Source: an uncultured Bryobacterales bacterium (GTDB taxonomy: Bacteria; Acidobacteriota; Terriglobia; Bryobacterales; UBA6623). From it: a stretch of DNA of 64,000 bases. Of the stretch, positions 1 to 10,116 are shown one piece after another. The stretch's first letter is position 1; the number at the start of each line of letters is the position of its first letter. A model generated the notes under the pieces. It was not told the origin of the DNA. It ran no database searches and saw only the letters and a list, made by a program, of their open reading frames with translations. The stretch spans positions 248,001 through 312,000 of the forward strand of contig CATOTH010000010.1 in the NCBI GenBank assembly GCA_951813065.1, given 5' to 3'. Position numbers and translations under genes: made by a program.

Positions 1-1014
1 CTGCTGCACCTCTTTCGACGGCATTTCGGGATCCCGGTCACGGTGCTGATTGTCGTCTCGCTGGCGGCGACCCAACTCACGTCGATCATCGGCGTGATGG
101 CGATCGTGGTGGATGTTCTACGGGAGTGGAGCGCGAATGCCCTGGGGATTTCAATCGACCCGCTGGGCGCGGCCGTTGGCTTCACGGTGTTGCTGCTGTC
201 CCTGTACTGGGTCGGAAGGCACGCGTTCTTTCTCAAGGTTCTGGCCTCCCTGGTGGGCGTGATGGGCTTGGCCTTCTTCTTCACGGCCGGTACAGTGCTG
301 CCGGACTTCCGCGAACTGGCGGCTGGATTCGTCCCCAGCATTCCCGACAGCGGCAACCCACGACTCCTGATTGCGGGGATGGTCGGCACGACGATGGCCT
401 CGGTGGTCTTGTTCACCCGGAGCGTGCTGGTCAAGGAGGAGGGCTGGCAGGTTCGGCAACTGCCGCACGTCACCCGAGACTCGGCGTTCTCGATGACCGT
501 GCTCTTCTTCATCAATGCCGCCATCATGGCCTGCGCCGCCGGGACCCTGCACCGCCAGGGGATGGAGATCGACGCGGCGATCGACATGGTGAAGACACTG
601 GAGCCTCTTGCAGGCGGGCTGGCGGCGGGCGGGTTCGTGATCGGCATCGTGGCCGCGGGCCTCTCGTCCCTGTTTCCCAACTACCTTCTCGGGCCCTGGA
701 TGGCGGCCGACTTCCTGGGACTGCCGCGCGATATGGGCCGCCGAGCCTTCCGGGCGATGGTCGTGGGAGCCTCCCTGTTCGGTTTGGTCGTCCCGGTTCT
801 TGGGGGCAGCCCCGTTCAGATCATGATCGCGTCGCAGGCCGTGAGTCCAGTCGCGATGCCGTTGCTGGCGCTCTTCGTCCTGATTCTCCTGAACAAGAAG
901 GGAGTTGTGGGCGACTTGCGACCGACCCTGGCGCTCAACGCGGGGCTCTGTGTCACGGTCGTGTTCTCGTTCTATATGTGCTTGATCGCACTGGCAGGCT
1001 TCTTCGGGGGCTGA
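1..1014 (+). CDS. Nramp-family divalent metal transporter, C-terminal part
   Basis: The frame is open from the first base, so the gene starts outside the window; the GTG at 43 is internal to this frame. The 337 visible codons encode about eight hydrophobic segments. The pattern fits Nramp-fold proton/metal symporters: a TM6-like segment GTTMASVVLFTRS with the characteristic methionine, a TM8-like GIVAAGLSS segment, and a late segment SQAVSPVAMPLLALF resembling the Nramp TM10/11 region. Family knowledge predicts uptake of Mn2+ or Fe2+ across the inner membrane. The substrate cannot be assigned because the TM1 DPGN motif lies upstream. The gene converges on pyrE four bases after its stop. Confidence 0.75.
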   Translation: MLHLFRRHFGIPVTVLIVVSLAATQLTSIIGVMAIVVDVLREWSANALGISIDPLGAAVGFTVLLLSLYWVGRHAFFLKVLASLVGVMGLAFFFTAGTVLPDFRELAAGFVPSIPDSGNPRLLIAGMVGTTMASVVLFTRSVLVKEEGWQVRQLPHVTRDSAFSMTVLFFINAAIMACAAGTLHRQGMEIDAAIDMVKTLEPLAGGLAAGGFVIGIVAAGLSSLFPNYLLGPWMAADFLGLPRDMGRRAFRAMVVGASLFGLVVPVLGGSPVQIMIASQAVSPVAMPLLALFVLILLNKKGVVGDLRPTLALNAGLCVTVVFSFYMCLIALAGFFGG

Positions 1015-1018
1015 GACC

Positions 1019-1672
1019 TCAGCCGTCCGGCCGCTTCCGGTAGACGTGCGCGAGGGCAAGCCGCGCCGTTTCCTCGCTGACCATGCCCCGTTCCCGGTAG
1101 TACGAGACGACGTCGCTGATGCGATACAGGCTGTGCACCGGATAGCCTTCCGCCCGGACGACCCGATCGCCGCCCTGCTCCCGGTCCACCACGACCAGTA
1201 CCCGCGTCACGTCGAGGCCAGCTTCGCGCAAGTAGCGTGCCGACCAGATCTTCGTCCCACCGGACGCAATCACGTCATCCACCAGCGTGATTTCCCGTGC
1301 CGGGTCGCACGTGCCCATGTACGCGCTCGTGCCTGCGTCGCCGCCGGGATAGGCGGCAGGCTGCTTGCGCAGCTGGCCGTAAGCGAGCGGCTCGTCCGTT
1401 CCCCGCGAGAATAGCGCCGCGGTCAGGGCGAGCGGCGTGGCGGTGTCTGGAATGCCGACGACTTCTTGCGCTTGGCTCGAGCCCGCCGCCAGATCCATGA
1501 TCTTGCGGTGCAGTGCCCGGCCGAGATCCCACAGCAGATCGAGATCGTCGTACAGGCCGTGTCGCAGGTCGATGAAGATTGGGGTATTCAGCGCGTACTG
1601 CTCACGCACGCGGTCGCCCAGTAGAATCAGGCCGCGCCGCCAAAGCGCGTCAAGGAGCGGGTCCGGTGGCAT
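1019..1672 (-). CDS. pyrE: Orotate phosphoribosyltransferase
   Basis: This 217-aa cytosolic protein has the type I phosphoribosyltransferase signature VDDVIASGGTK, the PRPP loop, at about residues 130-140. A VGIPDTATPLA segment corresponds to the pyrophosphate-binding loop of OPRTases. The length matches PyrE (about 210-220 aa). The reaction would be orotate plus PRPP to OMP, the fifth step of pyrimidine synthesis. The start is the ATG at 1672; no strong Shine-Dalgarno precedes it. The usual TTGG of the PRPP loop is ASGG here, within the variation seen in this superfamily. No other pyrimidine gene is nearby, so a paralogous PRTase role cannot be fully excluded. Confidence 0.8.
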   Translation of the reverse strand: MPPDPLLDALWRRGLILLGDRVREQYALNTPIFIDLRHGLYDDLDLLWDLGRALHRKIMDLAAGSSQAQEVVGIPDTATPLALTAALFSRGTDEPLAYGQLRKQPAAYPGGDAGTSAYMGTCDPAREITLVDDVIASGGTKIWSARYLREAGLDVTRVLVVVDREQGGDRVVRAEGYPVHSLYRISDVVSYYRERGMVSEETARLALAHVYRKRPDG

Positions 1673-1757
1673 CGCGTGTTGCTTTGGCGCGCCCGGAAGG
1701 ATCCGGGCAGGCGCGGATTCGCCCGATTGTACCTCCCGCGAGGCCGGCCAAGGGCCG

Positions 1758-3041
1758 TCAGCAGGCTAGCTGCTCGCGCTCGATCCGCGTGTCGCCCAGG
1801 TTCCCGAGCACGCTCAATGCGATCCGCTCCGGGCTGAACCACTCGTTCGAGAGCGCATGCACCTGCTCGGCCGTGACGCCCTCGACCTGCTCACAGATCT
1901 CGTCAAGGAACCGGAGGCGCCCGTGGTACATCTCTTGTCGCGCAAGGTTCGCCATGCGGCTGCCGGGGGATTCCAGACTGAGCATCAAGCTGCCTTTGAG
2001 GTAGTTCTTGGCTCGGCGGATCTCCTCCACTGGCGCCGGTCTCTCCTTGAGGTCACGGAATTCGCGCAGCGTGTACTCCAGCACTAGCGGGAGCGCTTCG
2101 AGCGCCGTGCCGGCGCCGATAACGAGGCAGCCGGTGTCCGAGTACAGTCCGAGATCGGAGTAAATGCTGTATGCCAGGCCGGCTTCCTCGCGGATTTTCT
2201 GGAACAGCCGGGAACTGAATCCCCCGCCGAGAAGCGTGCTGAGCACGAACCCCGCGAATCGCCTGGAGTCTGTGGCGGAAAACGTACCGACGCCGAGGGT
2301 GAGATGGACCTGCTCCAATGACGGCTTGTCGTGCAGGACGATCTCCGGACTGAAGGCTGGCGGGGGCGTGCGCTCTGCCCGTCCCGCGCCATTGACGCCC
2401 CCGAGACGGCGTTCCGTCTCTCGCACGAGCGAGTCGTGCTCCAAATTGCCCGCAGCGGTCACCAGGAGGTTCGGCGCACGGAACGTGCCGCCAAAGAAGC
2501 GCCGCAGCTGTGGTCGGTCGAAGGCGCGGATCGATCCCTGGTTGCCGATGACAGGGCGACCCATTCCATGGCCTTTCCAGAAGCTGCGCGCGAAGATCGT
2601 GCCGAGCAGGTATTCCGGGTTGTCCTCGTCCATTTTCAGCTCCTCGAGCACGACTCCCTTTTCGCGCTCAATGTCGTCCTCGGCAAACGTCGGGTTCCGG
2701 ACCATGTCCGCGAGGATGTCCAGGGCCTGCGGCCAGTGATCGTCCAGCACCTTGGCGGTAAACGCGGTGGTTTCTTTCGACGTAAATGCGTCGAGGTTGC
2801 CCCCGAGGCCGTCGATCGCGTATGCGATATCCCGGGCCGTGAAGCGTTCCGTCCCCTTGAAAACCATGTGCTCCGTGAAATGCGTGATCCCGCTGTCGGG
2901 CTCGGATTCGTGGCGCGAACCGGCGTCCAGCCAGATGCCCAGCGAGACGGATCGCACCGACGGGATGGACTCGCTGAGAATTTTCAGGCCATTTGGCAAC
3001 ACGGTCTTGCGGATACCTGCCGGCTGTGGTGTGTCGGTCAT
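1758..3041 (-). CDS. M16-family zinc peptidase (processing-peptidase-like)
   Basis: The 427-aa protein has an N-terminal M16 domain with the inverted zinc motif HFTEH (HxxEH) at about residues 52-56. The downstream glutamate lies in EREKGVVLEEL, giving the HxxEH...E zinc site. A second M16_C domain follows and contains the R/Y-type substrate-binding region SSRLFQKIREEAGLAYS. Such proteins degrade or process unfolded peptides as clamshell dimers. I chose the ATG at 3041, which gives MTDTPQPAGIRKTVLPNGLKI, because homologs begin just before the TVLPNGL strand; the open frame further upstream reads as low-complexity arginine-rich sequence. There is no signal peptide, so a cytosolic location is likely. 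Confidence 0.85.
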   Translation of the reverse strand: MTDTPQPAGIRKTVLPNGLKILSESIPSVRSVSLGIWLDAGSRHESEPDSGITHFTEHMVFKGTERFTARDIAYAIDGLGGNLDAFTSKETTAFTAKVLDDHWPQALDILADMVRNPTFAEDDIEREKGVVLEELKMDEDNPEYLLGTIFARSFWKGHGMGRPVIGNQGSIRAFDRPQLRRFFGGTFRAPNLLVTAAGNLEHDSLVRETERRLGGVNGAGRAERTPPPAFSPEIVLHDKPSLEQVHLTLGVGTFSATDSRRFAGFVLSTLLGGGFSSRLFQKIREEAGLAYSIYSDLGLYSDTGCLVIGAGTALEALPLVLEYTLREFRDLKERPAPVEEIRRAKNYLKGSLMLSLESPGSRMANLARQEMYHGRLRFLDEICEQVEGVTAEQVHALSNEWFSPERIALSVLGNLGDTRIEREQLAC

Positions 3042-3271
3042 CTTGCTCTCTATTGCGGAATGTAGCGCGCTGCCGGCGACTCGGCGGGATCCGCGCATTG
3101 GCTCACCGAGCCGTCTCGCGTAGGAGCCCCGGGGGTGTAGCAAGGGCACCGATCCGGTGCTTGTCCGGGGACGTTCCCGCGAGGGGAATCCATCCCGATC
3201 CGACAGAACCGGTCGGTGCCGCCCGCTTGTCTCATGGTAGACCGCGCCGTTAGGGGCGTGATCCCCTGCGT

Positions 3272-5095
3272 CTATTCCGGAGCCTGCAGCGCGTACGGGC
3301 GGAACGCTTCGAAGAGTCGTCCCGCCCCGTCTATCCCGACAAGACGTACCGAAAGCGTGGCGGGATATCGCGGGGTAAGGTCGCCGGGAACCGCGAATCG
3401 GCCCGACTGGACGGTGCCCAGCACGCGCGGCCCTCGATCGGTTCCGGCCACTTCTCCCGTCCAGAGCCAGAGCATTCGCCTCGCTGCGATGGTGTTCTTG
3501 CGCAGCGTGGCGTTGAACTCGTGATCGCGACCCGCTTGGATCTCGTTCCCGGACGGCAGCTCGATTTCGAACGGGAGTTCGGACGGCGAGTGTTCGACTT
3601 CGCGGATCAGCGGCTTCTTGGATTCCAGCACGAATGACTTGTTGTGGCCCTCTTTCTTGCCTTCGCGACGGACGTACAGCACCCAGTCGCGTTCGTTGTC
3701 CGGCGTATGCGACCGGTAGCGGTCGCCCTTGAATTTCTTCTTCTGGTCGAACCAAGCCCCGTTTGACGGGTCGTACCAACTGACCTTGTACTCGTGCTTG
3801 GGCATCACGAGTTCGATCTGCCCGGGCTGTTCGGCATAGACGATGTATTCGACCCCCATCGGATTTTCGGCCCAGCGTGGTACCCGCTGCAGGGCCAGAG
3901 CGGCCCCTCCGACGACCCTGTAGTGAGGTTGGAGGTCGAAATAGCGCGACTGCGCGAAGAATCTCTCCAGGACAGCCATTTGCTCGGCGGCAGGCGACTC
4001 TGCCGACGCGCCGGAGTCGGAAAGCGTGACGTAGTGTCCGCGCATGGCGGCACCCCAAGCCTGCTTGCGCGCGATCTCGGTGGTCGCTCCGACACCGACG
4101 CCGGTATTTACGAACGGGGACGGGTGTGATTCGTATTCGATCGCCGCGAGAGCGGGATCGACGCGGTTCTGAATGAGATAGTCCTGCCACCCGTCCTCGA
4201 ACAAGGGAGCCGAGGTGACCGTGGCCCCGGTCGACTTGGGATGCTTGTACGGGTCGTGCTTTGCGACGGACTTGCCGACCTCCTCGGCGAGAGCCGCACC
4301 TGACGGGTGGCTCTCCCACTCCAAGAGCGACTGCCAGGTGACGCTGTAGCCGGCGTAGCGCGCGCAAATGTACCGCACGTAGGCGTCACGTTGGGTGCGA
4401 CGGGGGAAGAGCCGTTCCAGTTCGCCGCCTGACCCGGCCAGAACCAGGTCGGTGACCAGTCCCAAGCCATGCAGATGGGCGACCCGCCTGTCCAACTCGC
4501 GAAAGTGATCGATCTGCGGCTGGTCCGGCTCGGCGAACACCCTGGAGCCCTGGCCGGCCGGCCCGAGCACCATTGCCCGCATGTGCGTGAACCCTTGCTC
4601 GGCACGCTTGTCGGCGATCGCCCGAAACTCGTCCCACGGCACGGCCGCCATGTCGAGCACGGTGTCTCCGAGCCAGAAGTGCGCAGTGTTGCTCAAGGGG
4701 TACTTGAAGTACCGCTGGTTGAAGACCTCGATGAAGCCGGGCGTCCGAGCGGCGATAGCTTCAAAGCTGCCAGTCTGCTTGTCCAGCGACCGGATGTTCG
4801 AGATGATCCGGAAATCCCACCGGCCTTCGAAGTCCGGGGCGTACCGGAGAACGAATCGCGATCCGCCGTCCCAGAAGGCCGGCAGGACCTTCGTGCGCCC
4901 GCCCTTTGGCGAGCGAAACTCCGCCCGAAGGGTCACGCTGGCGTACGGGTTGGAATGCTCGGCCGCGTCTGCCTGGGAAAGCTCGATCCTGATTTCGCAC
5001 GGGTCGTAGACCGGGACGGACCCGCATCCGGAAATCTCTTGGGCTAAACCTGGCGCGGCGGCGAGCAACGCCACTGCTGAAAGAAGCGACCGCAT
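3272..5095 (-). CDS. Secreted DUF5060/DUF4038 glycosidase-like protein
   Basis: The 607-aa protein starts at the ATG at 5095 with a clear signal peptide, MRSLLSAVALLAAAPGLAQ. Residues about 20-115 form a DUF5060-type beta-sandwich. The middle part, with FLGD-like HFWLGDTVLDMAAVPWDEFRAIADKRAEQGF split by short gaps, resembles the DUF4038 apiosidase-like TIM barrel of the GH140 neighbourhood. The C-terminal 150 residues look like additional beta-sandwich modules. Role by family: hydrolysis of plant or algal polysaccharide side chains outside the cytoplasm. The barrel is poorly conserved (for example YESHPSPFVNTG where the catalytic region should lie), so activity is not assured. It is divergent from tilS. 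Confidence 0.65.
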   Translation of the reverse strand: MRSLLSAVALLAAAPGLAQEISGCGSVPVYDPCEIRIELSQADAAEHSNPYASVTLRAEFRSPKGGRTKVLPAFWDGGSRFVLRYAPDFEGRWDFRIISNIRSLDKQTGSFEAIAARTPGFIEVFNQRYFKYPLSNTAHFWLGDTVLDMAAVPWDEFRAIADKRAEQGFTHMRAMVLGPAGQGSRVFAEPDQPQIDHFRELDRRVAHLHGLGLVTDLVLAGSGGELERLFPRRTQRDAYVRYICARYAGYSVTWQSLLEWESHPSGAALAEEVGKSVAKHDPYKHPKSTGATVTSAPLFEDGWQDYLIQNRVDPALAAIEYESHPSPFVNTGVGVGATTEIARKQAWGAAMRGHYVTLSDSGASAESPAAEQMAVLERFFAQSRYFDLQPHYRVVGGAALALQRVPRWAENPMGVEYIVYAEQPGQIELVMPKHEYKVSWYDPSNGAWFDQKKKFKGDRYRSHTPDNERDWVLYVRREGKKEGHNKSFVLESKKPLIREVEHSPSELPFEIELPSGNEIQAGRDHEFNATLRKNTIAARRMLWLWTGEVAGTDRGPRVLGTVQSGRFAVPGDLTPRYPATLSVRLVGIDGAGRLFEAFRPYALQAPE

Positions 5096-5184
5096 ACAAG
5101 AAAAGCATAAACCGGATTGCGAGGCTTCGCTGGCGCGGCCACACAATCGCTCCCGGCGCGGACTGATTCGCCTACAGTGAGGTT

Positions 5185-6570
5185 GTGCTGCAAAAGGTCG
5201 CGGAACGAATCGACCGCGAGGGCATGTTCGCCGAGGACGGCCCTGTCGGCGTCGCTGTCTCTGGCGGGCCGGACTCGGTCGCATTGCTGCACGTTCTCCG
5301 CGACTTGTTCGGTGCGCGCCCGTTCGCCGTCCTGCATGTCAACCACTGCTTGCGGGGGGCCGATTCCGATTCGGACGAGGAATTCGTCCGCCGCCTGGCG
5401 GCGAGTCTCGGGTGCGGGTTTCACGTCCGGCGATGTGACCTGTCGCCTGCCGGCAAGGGCGGCCGCGGCAACCTTGAGCAGGAAGGGCGCCGCTGTCGCT
5501 ATGGGTTTTTTCGGGAGGTTGTTGCGGCGGGCACCTGCGCCGTGGTCGCAACCGGGCACACTCGCTCCGACCAGGCCGAGACTGTTCTATTCCGTTTGTT
5601 GCGCGGCGCCGCGGGTGCCGGCCTGAGCGGGATTTGGCCGGTTCACGAGGGGCGGGTTGTCCGGCCGATGCTGGATGTGTCTCGAGCGGAGGTGCTGGAA
5701 TATCTGCGTGGTGGTGGCATCGCCTGGAGGGAGGACGCCAGCAACGCCAGCCAAGTATTTGCCCGCAACCGCCTGCGGCACGAGCTTCTTCCTGCGTTGC
5801 GGCGCGACTGGAACCCCGGTGTCGAGACGGCGCTTGCGAACACCGCCGACTGGGCCGTCGAGGAGGAACGCTTCTGGCGCCTGCGCACAGCCGAACTCCG
5901 TAGCGGTTGCGTCCGTGAGGAGGCCGGCGGGCTCGAGTTGGATGTCGATGCGGTGCGCTCCCTCCACGTGGCGGAACAGCGCCGGCTGATCGGATCGGTC
6001 ATGGCCTCCCCCCTGCTGGGGGCGAGGTCCGCCGACTTCGGCCACATTGAGGCCGTGCGGGCCCTGGTCCTGGCCCGGCGTGGAAATGGTTCCGCCGATC
6101 TCCGCGGCGTGCGGGCAGAGCGATCGTTCGGCGCGGTCCTGTTGCGTTCCCGGGATACCGCCTGCCGCCTCGAGTACGATCTTCCATTGCCCGTCCCCGG
6201 TCGGGTCAGGCTGCCGGGAGGGGCGGAAACTGCTGTCCGCACGCGTCTTGTTGCTGAGTCCGTGTCGAAACCGCTGTATACTGAAGCAGGGTTAGACTTG
6301 CTTGACTGGGATCGTGTCCCCGGGCCGTTGCGTCTCCGGAACTGGCGGGCTGGCGATCAGTATTGGCCTTCCGGGCAGCGTTCGCCGCGGAAGATCAAGG
6401 AACTATTTCAGCGCGGCCGTGTCAAAGCCTGGAGGCGCAGGGGATGGCCCGTGGTGACGTCATTGGATCGGATCGTCTGGGTCCGGAAGTTCGGCCCGGC
6501 GGCGGATTTCGCTTCTCGACCCGGCTCTCGGCGGCTGCTGGCGGTGGACGAATCGAGCGTGGCGGGCTGA
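5185..6570 (+). CDS. tilS: tRNA(Ile)-lysidine synthetase TilS
   Basis: This 461-aa cytosolic enzyme converts C34 of the CAU-anticodon isoleucine tRNA to lysidine using ATP and lysine. The PP-loop SGGPDS is at residues 26-31, followed by the HVNHCLRG motif and the GHTRSDQAETVLFRLLRG segment typical of TilS. The C-terminal domain contains LRLRNWRAGDQYWPSGQ and the KIKELF element of the TilS C-terminal fold. The start is GTG at 5185; GAGG lies just upstream, and a TACAGT hexamer six bases before the start could be a -10 box. It precedes ftsH on the same strand, a gene order seen in several phyla. Confidence 0.92.
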   Translation: MLQKVAERIDREGMFAEDGPVGVAVSGGPDSVALLHVLRDLFGARPFAVLHVNHCLRGADSDSDEEFVRRLAASLGCGFHVRRCDLSPAGKGGRGNLEQEGRRCRYGFFREVVAAGTCAVVATGHTRSDQAETVLFRLLRGAAGAGLSGIWPVHEGRVVRPMLDVSRAEVLEYLRGGGIAWREDASNASQVFARNRLRHELLPALRRDWNPGVETALANTADWAVEEERFWRLRTAELRSGCVREEAGGLELDVDAVRSLHVAEQRRLIGSVMASPLLGARSADFGHIEAVRALVLARRGNGSADLRGVRAERSFGAVLLRSRDTACRLEYDLPLPVPGRVRLPGGAETAVRTRLVAESVSKPLYTEAGLDLLDWDRVPGPLRLRNWRAGDQYWPSGQRSPRKIKELFQRGRVKAWRRRGWPVVTSLDRIVWVRKFGPAADFASRPGSRRLLAVDESSVAG

Positions 6571-6643
6571 TGCTTGGTATCGGAATCGCCTCGGGATGCG
6601 TCTTATTTGGTAGCGGGTCCATCGCAGCGAAGGAAAAACGGAC

Positions 6644-8560
6644 GTGAACGCCACATTCAAGACCGCAGTTTTTTGGATCGTGATGCTTTGCACGGCCGTG
6701 CTGCTGTGGAAGGCGGTCAACACGAAGAGCGGGGAGAAGGTCGAAGTTCTGAACTACAGCGACTTCATGAACGAGGTCGAGGATGGGAACATCTCGGAAG
6801 TGACCGTGGCGAACCAGCAGGTCGAAGGACAGTCCAGTTCTGGCGAGTTCAAGACCACAATTCCCCAGAACTCAGAGACGATCATCGAGCGGATCAGGGA
6901 GAAGGGAGTGACGGTCGATGTCAAGGACCAGGGGTCGCTCGGGTTCTGGTCGGTCTTCTGGCGCGTTTCGCCGATCATTCTGATCGTCTTCTTCTGGATC
7001 TTCATGATGCGCCAGTTGCAGGCCGGCGGCAATCGCGCGCTGAGTTTCGGCAAGAGCCGCGCGCGGCTGCTCACGGCGCAGCAAAAGAAGGTGACCTTCA
7101 AGGACGTCGCCGGCGTGAACGAGGCCAAGGAGGAACTCCTGGAGATCATCGAGTTCCTGAAGGAGCCGCAGAAGTTCCAGAATCTCGGGGGGCGCATTCC
7201 CAAGGGCGTCCTCCTGATTGGCTCTCCGGGTACAGGCAAGACGCTGCTAGCGAGGGCGGTGGCCGGCGAGGCCAACGTGCCGTTCTTCTCGATTTCCGGG
7301 TCGGACTTCGTCGAGATGTTCGTCGGGGTCGGCGCCAGCCGCGTGCGCGACCTGTTTGAGCAGGGCAAGAAGAGTTCGCCATGCATCGTCTTCATCGACG
7401 AGATCGACGCCGTGGGTCGTCACCGGGGAGCCGGTGTCGGCGGCGGCCACGACGAGCGCGAGCAGACCTTGAACCAGTTGCTCGTCGAGATGGACGGGTT
7501 CGACTCCAACGAGGGCGTCATTCTGATGGCGGCGACAAACCGTCCGGACGTGCTCGACCCGGCGCTGCTGCGCCCAGGGCGCTTCGACCGCCGGGTCGTG
7601 GTTTCCCGTCCGGATGTGCGTGGACGCCAAGGCATCCTGCAGGTGCACACGGTCAAGGTGCCGCTGGCGAACGACGTGGATCTGATGGTTCTGGCCAGAG
7701 GCACCCCGGGCTTTTCCGGCGCCGACCTGGCGAACCTCGCCAACGAGGCCGCGCTGTTTGCGGCGCGCCAGAACCGCAAGGTCGTCACCATGGTCGACTT
7801 CGAACTGGCCAAGGACAAGGTCATGATGGGTGCCGAGCGCCGCTCGATGATCCTTCGCGACGACGAGAAAAAGAACACGGCCTACCACGAAGCCGGCCAC
7901 GCGGTCGTGGCCGCGCTCATCGACCAGGCTGACCCCCTGCACAAGGTGACGATCATCCCGCGCGGCCAGGCACTGGGTGTCACGATGCAATTGCCGCTGG
8001 ATGACAAGCACACCTATACCCGTGATTACCTGTGCGGCCAACTGGCCATCCTGATGGGCGGCCGGATTGCGGAAGAGCTGTTCATGGAGCACATGACCAC
8101 CGGCGCGGGCAACGATCTCGAGCGGGCCACTGCACTGGCACGGCAGATGGTTTGCGAGTGGGGCATGAGCGGCATCGGGCCGCTGACATTCGGGGGCAAG
8201 AACGAGGAGGTTTTCCTCGGACGCGAGATCACCCAGGGCCGGAACTACTCCGAGGCGACCGCGATTCGCATCGACAAGGAAGTTCAGACCCTCGTCTCCA
8301 AGAGCTACGACGCGGCCAAGAAGCTGATTCAGGACAACTCCGACGGACTCGTGCGGATCGCCGAGGCACTGCTGGAGCGGGAAGTGCTGGACGGAAGTGA
8401 GGTCGCGGCGCTTCTCGAAGGCCGCGAGCTTGAGCCTCTTGTGGTCGCGCCCGCGGCAACCAACGAGGATGCTGGCGGGCCCGACGCGCCGACGCCCGAG
8501 CAACCCGAAACTCCGCCGGCGTTGCCGGGCTTGGAGGAAGGCCACCCCTCCCCCGCGTGA
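6644..8560 (+). CDS. ftsH: ATP-dependent zinc metalloprotease FtsH
   Basis: The 638-aa inner-membrane AAA+ protease has a first transmembrane helix at residues about 7-23, a short periplasmic domain, a second helix at about 106-122, the AAA module with Walker A GSPGTGKT (193-200), Walker [10 protein letters not shown], the second region of homology, and the zinc motif HEAGH (415-419). Length and order are canonical. It degrades misassembled membrane proteins and regulatory proteins as a hexamer. The start is a GTG with AAGGA about eight bases upstream. The C-terminus is a proline- and glutamate-rich tail. It follows tilS by 73 bases and may be co-transcribed. Confidence 0.96.
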   Translation: MNATFKTAVFWIVMLCTAVLLWKAVNTKSGEKVEVLNYSDFMNEVEDGNISEVTVANQQVEGQSSSGEFKTTIPQNSETIIERIREKGVTVDVKDQGSLGFWSVFWRVSPIILIVFFWIFMMRQLQAGGNRALSFGKSRARLLTAQQKKVTFKDVAGVNEAKEELLEIIEFLKEPQKFQNLGGRIPKGVLLIGSPGTGKTLLARAVAGEANVPFFSISGSDFVEMFVGVGASRVRDLFEQGKKSSPCIVFIDEIDAVGRHRGAGVGGGHDEREQTLNQLLVEMDGFDSNEGVILMAATNRPDVLDPALLRPGRFDRRVVVSRPDVRGRQGILQVHTVKVPLANDVDLMVLARGTPGFSGADLANLANEAALFAARQNRKVVTMVDFELAKDKVMMGAERRSMILRDDEKKNTAYHEAGHAVVAALIDQADPLHKVTIIPRGQALGVTMQLPLDDKHTYTRDYLCGQLAILMGGRIAEELFMEHMTTGAGNDLERATALARQMVCEWGMSGIGPLTFGGKNEEVFLGREITQGRNYSEATAIRIDKEVQTLVSKSYDAAKKLIQDNSDGLVRIAEALLEREVLDGSEVAALLEGRELEPLVVAPAATNEDAGGPDAPTPEQPETPPALPGLEEGHPSPA

Positions 8561-8574
8561 GCGCTCCCAGCGCT
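8560..8574 (+). terminator. Small hairpin after ftsH
   Basis: AGCGCT-CCC-AGCGCT is a perfect six-base-pair stem with a three-base loop, starting on the last base of the ftsH stop codon and lying between the convergent ftsH and ssb genes. There is no T-tract, so this is at best a weak or structure-only terminator. Confidence 0.25.
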
Positions 8575-8599
8575 TGGTGAACGGTTCGCGCTGCCGGTC

Positions 8600-9073
8600 C
8601 TAGAACGGGATGTCGTCGTCCATGGATGGCGAGCCGCTCGGCTCGCCGCCGCTCGGGGTGCTCGAACTGGACTCTCCGCCCTGGCCGTAGCCGCCCGAAG
8701 GGCCTTGGCCTAGGCCCCCGCCGCCCGGGGCAGCGTCGCGACCTCCCAGGAGGATCACGCCCATCGTCTCGCAAACGACTTCGGTCCGATAGCGCTTCTG
8801 CCCATTCTGATCATCCCAGGAGCGCGTCTTGAGGCGGCCCTCGATGCCAACTTTCTTGCCTTTGGTCAGGTATTTGGCGATGTTTTCGCCCCGCCACATG
8901 ACCACGTCGTGCCAATCCGTGCTTTCACGCCACTCCCCTGATTGCGGATCCTTGGTTCGGAAGGTCGTGGCGACGCTGAAGTTGGTTACGGCGACCCCGC
9001 TCGGCGTATGGCGCGTCTCGGCGTCCTTGCCAAGGTTGCCGATCAACAGGACTTTGTTCAGGCTTGAGGGCAT
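8600..9073 (-). CDS. ssb: Single-stranded DNA-binding protein
   Basis: This 157-aa protein contains an OB-fold domain at residues about 1-110 (SLNKVLLIGNLGKDAE, WHDVVMWRGENIAKYLTKG, VGIEGRLKTRSW), a glycine- and serine-rich linker, and the acidic tip MDDDIPF. The tip is the docking peptide by which SSB recruits replication and repair enzymes. It binds single-stranded DNA as a tetramer. I chose the ATG at 9073 rather than a TTG at 9088, because SSB proteins begin within a few residues of the SLNKV strand. It is divergent from the YVTN gene, with only 41 bases between start codons. Confidence 0.94.
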   Translation of the reverse strand: MPSSLNKVLLIGNLGKDAETRHTPSGVAVTNFSVATTFRTKDPQSGEWRESTDWHDVVMWRGENIAKYLTKGKKVGIEGRLKTRSWDDQNGQKRYRTEVVCETMGVILLGGRDAAPGGGGLGQGPSGGYGQGGESSSSTPSGGEPSGSPSMDDDIPF

Positions 9074-9114
9074 CGCCCCACGATACAATCAAGGGGCTGC
9101 CGATTACAAGCTCG

Positions 9115-10116
9115 ATGCCCGCAATCGTCCTCTCGCTCTTACTGGTTTCCGCGCTGGCAGCCGCGGAGCGCGCCGACCTCGTGGTTGTCGAGAAGAAGAA
9201 CAACTCCGTGGGGTTCTACGCCTCCTCGGGAAATCGCGTGGCGGGGGTCCTCGTTGGCGAGACTCCGCATGAGATGAGCCTGTCGCCCGATGGCCGGTAC
9301 GCGTATGTCTCCGACAACGGCGTCCTGTGGATGGACTACGATGGACCCGGGGGCAACACGGTTTCGATTGTCGATCTCGACAAGCGCCGACGCGTCGGCA
9401 TCGTACCCCTTGGCAAGTTTCACCGCCCGCACGGCATTGCCCTGGCCCCCCGCTCGAGCCGGGCTTTCGTGACTTCCGAGAACCCGGATCGACTGGTCTT
9501 GGTGGACCTTGATGCTCGGGCCGTGATCACCGACTTCGACAACGGTGGCGTCGATCCCCACATGGTTACTTTCGGCTCGCGTGGCCGCTGGGGCTACGTC
9601 TCCAATACCGGGAGCGCCACCGTGGGTGCGGTGCATGCCGTCACGGGTGAACTGCATCTGATCGACGTGGGCAAGGGGCCCCAGGGCAGCCTGCTCTCCC
9701 AAGACGGGTCCAGGCTGTGGGTCACCTGCCGCGACGAGGGCCGGATCGACATCATCGATACGGCCGCCAAGGCCAGGGTCGGCTCGATCAAGACCGGCCT
9801 GGGCGTGAATCGGGTGGCTGCCACGAAGGACGAGAAGCTGCTGGTGTATTCCCTGCAGAGCGGGGAAGCCGTGGGCATCGCTGACGCGGCTGGCGGGAAG
9901 GAGGTCGCACAGATACCCTTGGGCGGACCGCCCCTCTCGATCTCGTTGTCGAGGGATGACCGCCACGCATTCGCCGGTGTGCAGGACGGCGACCAGATCT
10001 GGATCGTTTCCGTCCCCGAGCGAAGGGTCGTGCAAGTAATCGACACCCCGCCGGGGATGGGGCCGGACCCGGTGCTGGAAATCGGAACGTACGTGCCCCC
10101 CAAGGACCGCCAATGA
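9115..10116 (+). CDS. Exported YVTN-type beta-propeller protein
   Basis: The 333-aa protein has an N-terminal signal peptide ([17 protein letters not shown]) and then repeating blades with [42 protein letters not shown] and [18 protein letters not shown]. These are the YVTN/SMP-30-like repeat pattern of a seven-bladed propeller. Such proteins are periplasmic or surface proteins; some bind metabolites or partner proteins, but no catalytic residues can be recognised. The ATG at 9115 is preferred because it begins the signal peptide. The stop overlaps the larB start (ATGA), so the two are translationally coupled, although their functions have no obvious link. A TACAAT hexamer at 9084-9089 is a possible -10 box. 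Confidence 0.7.
   Translation: MPAIVLSLLLVSALAAAERADLVVVEKKNNSVGFYASSGNRVAGVLVGETPHEMSLSPDGRYAYVSDNGVLWMDYDGPGGNTVSIVDLDKRRRVGIVPLGKFHRPHGIALAPRSSRAFVTSENPDRLVLVDLDARAVITDFDNGGVDPHMVTFGSRGRWGYVSNTGSATVGAVHAVTGELHLIDVGKGPQGSLLSQDGSRLWVTCRDEGRIDIIDTAAKARVGSIKTGLGVNRVAATKDEKLLVYSLQSGEAVGIADAAGGKEVAQIPLGGPPLSISLSRDDRHAFAGVQDGDQIWIVSVPERRVVQVIDTPPGMGPDPVLEIGTYVPPKDRQ

Noticed and set aside
7247-8545. 432-codon open frame antisense to ftsH
   Set aside because: It mirrors the high-GC third-position pattern of ftsH, has no recognisable protein features and no ribosome site.
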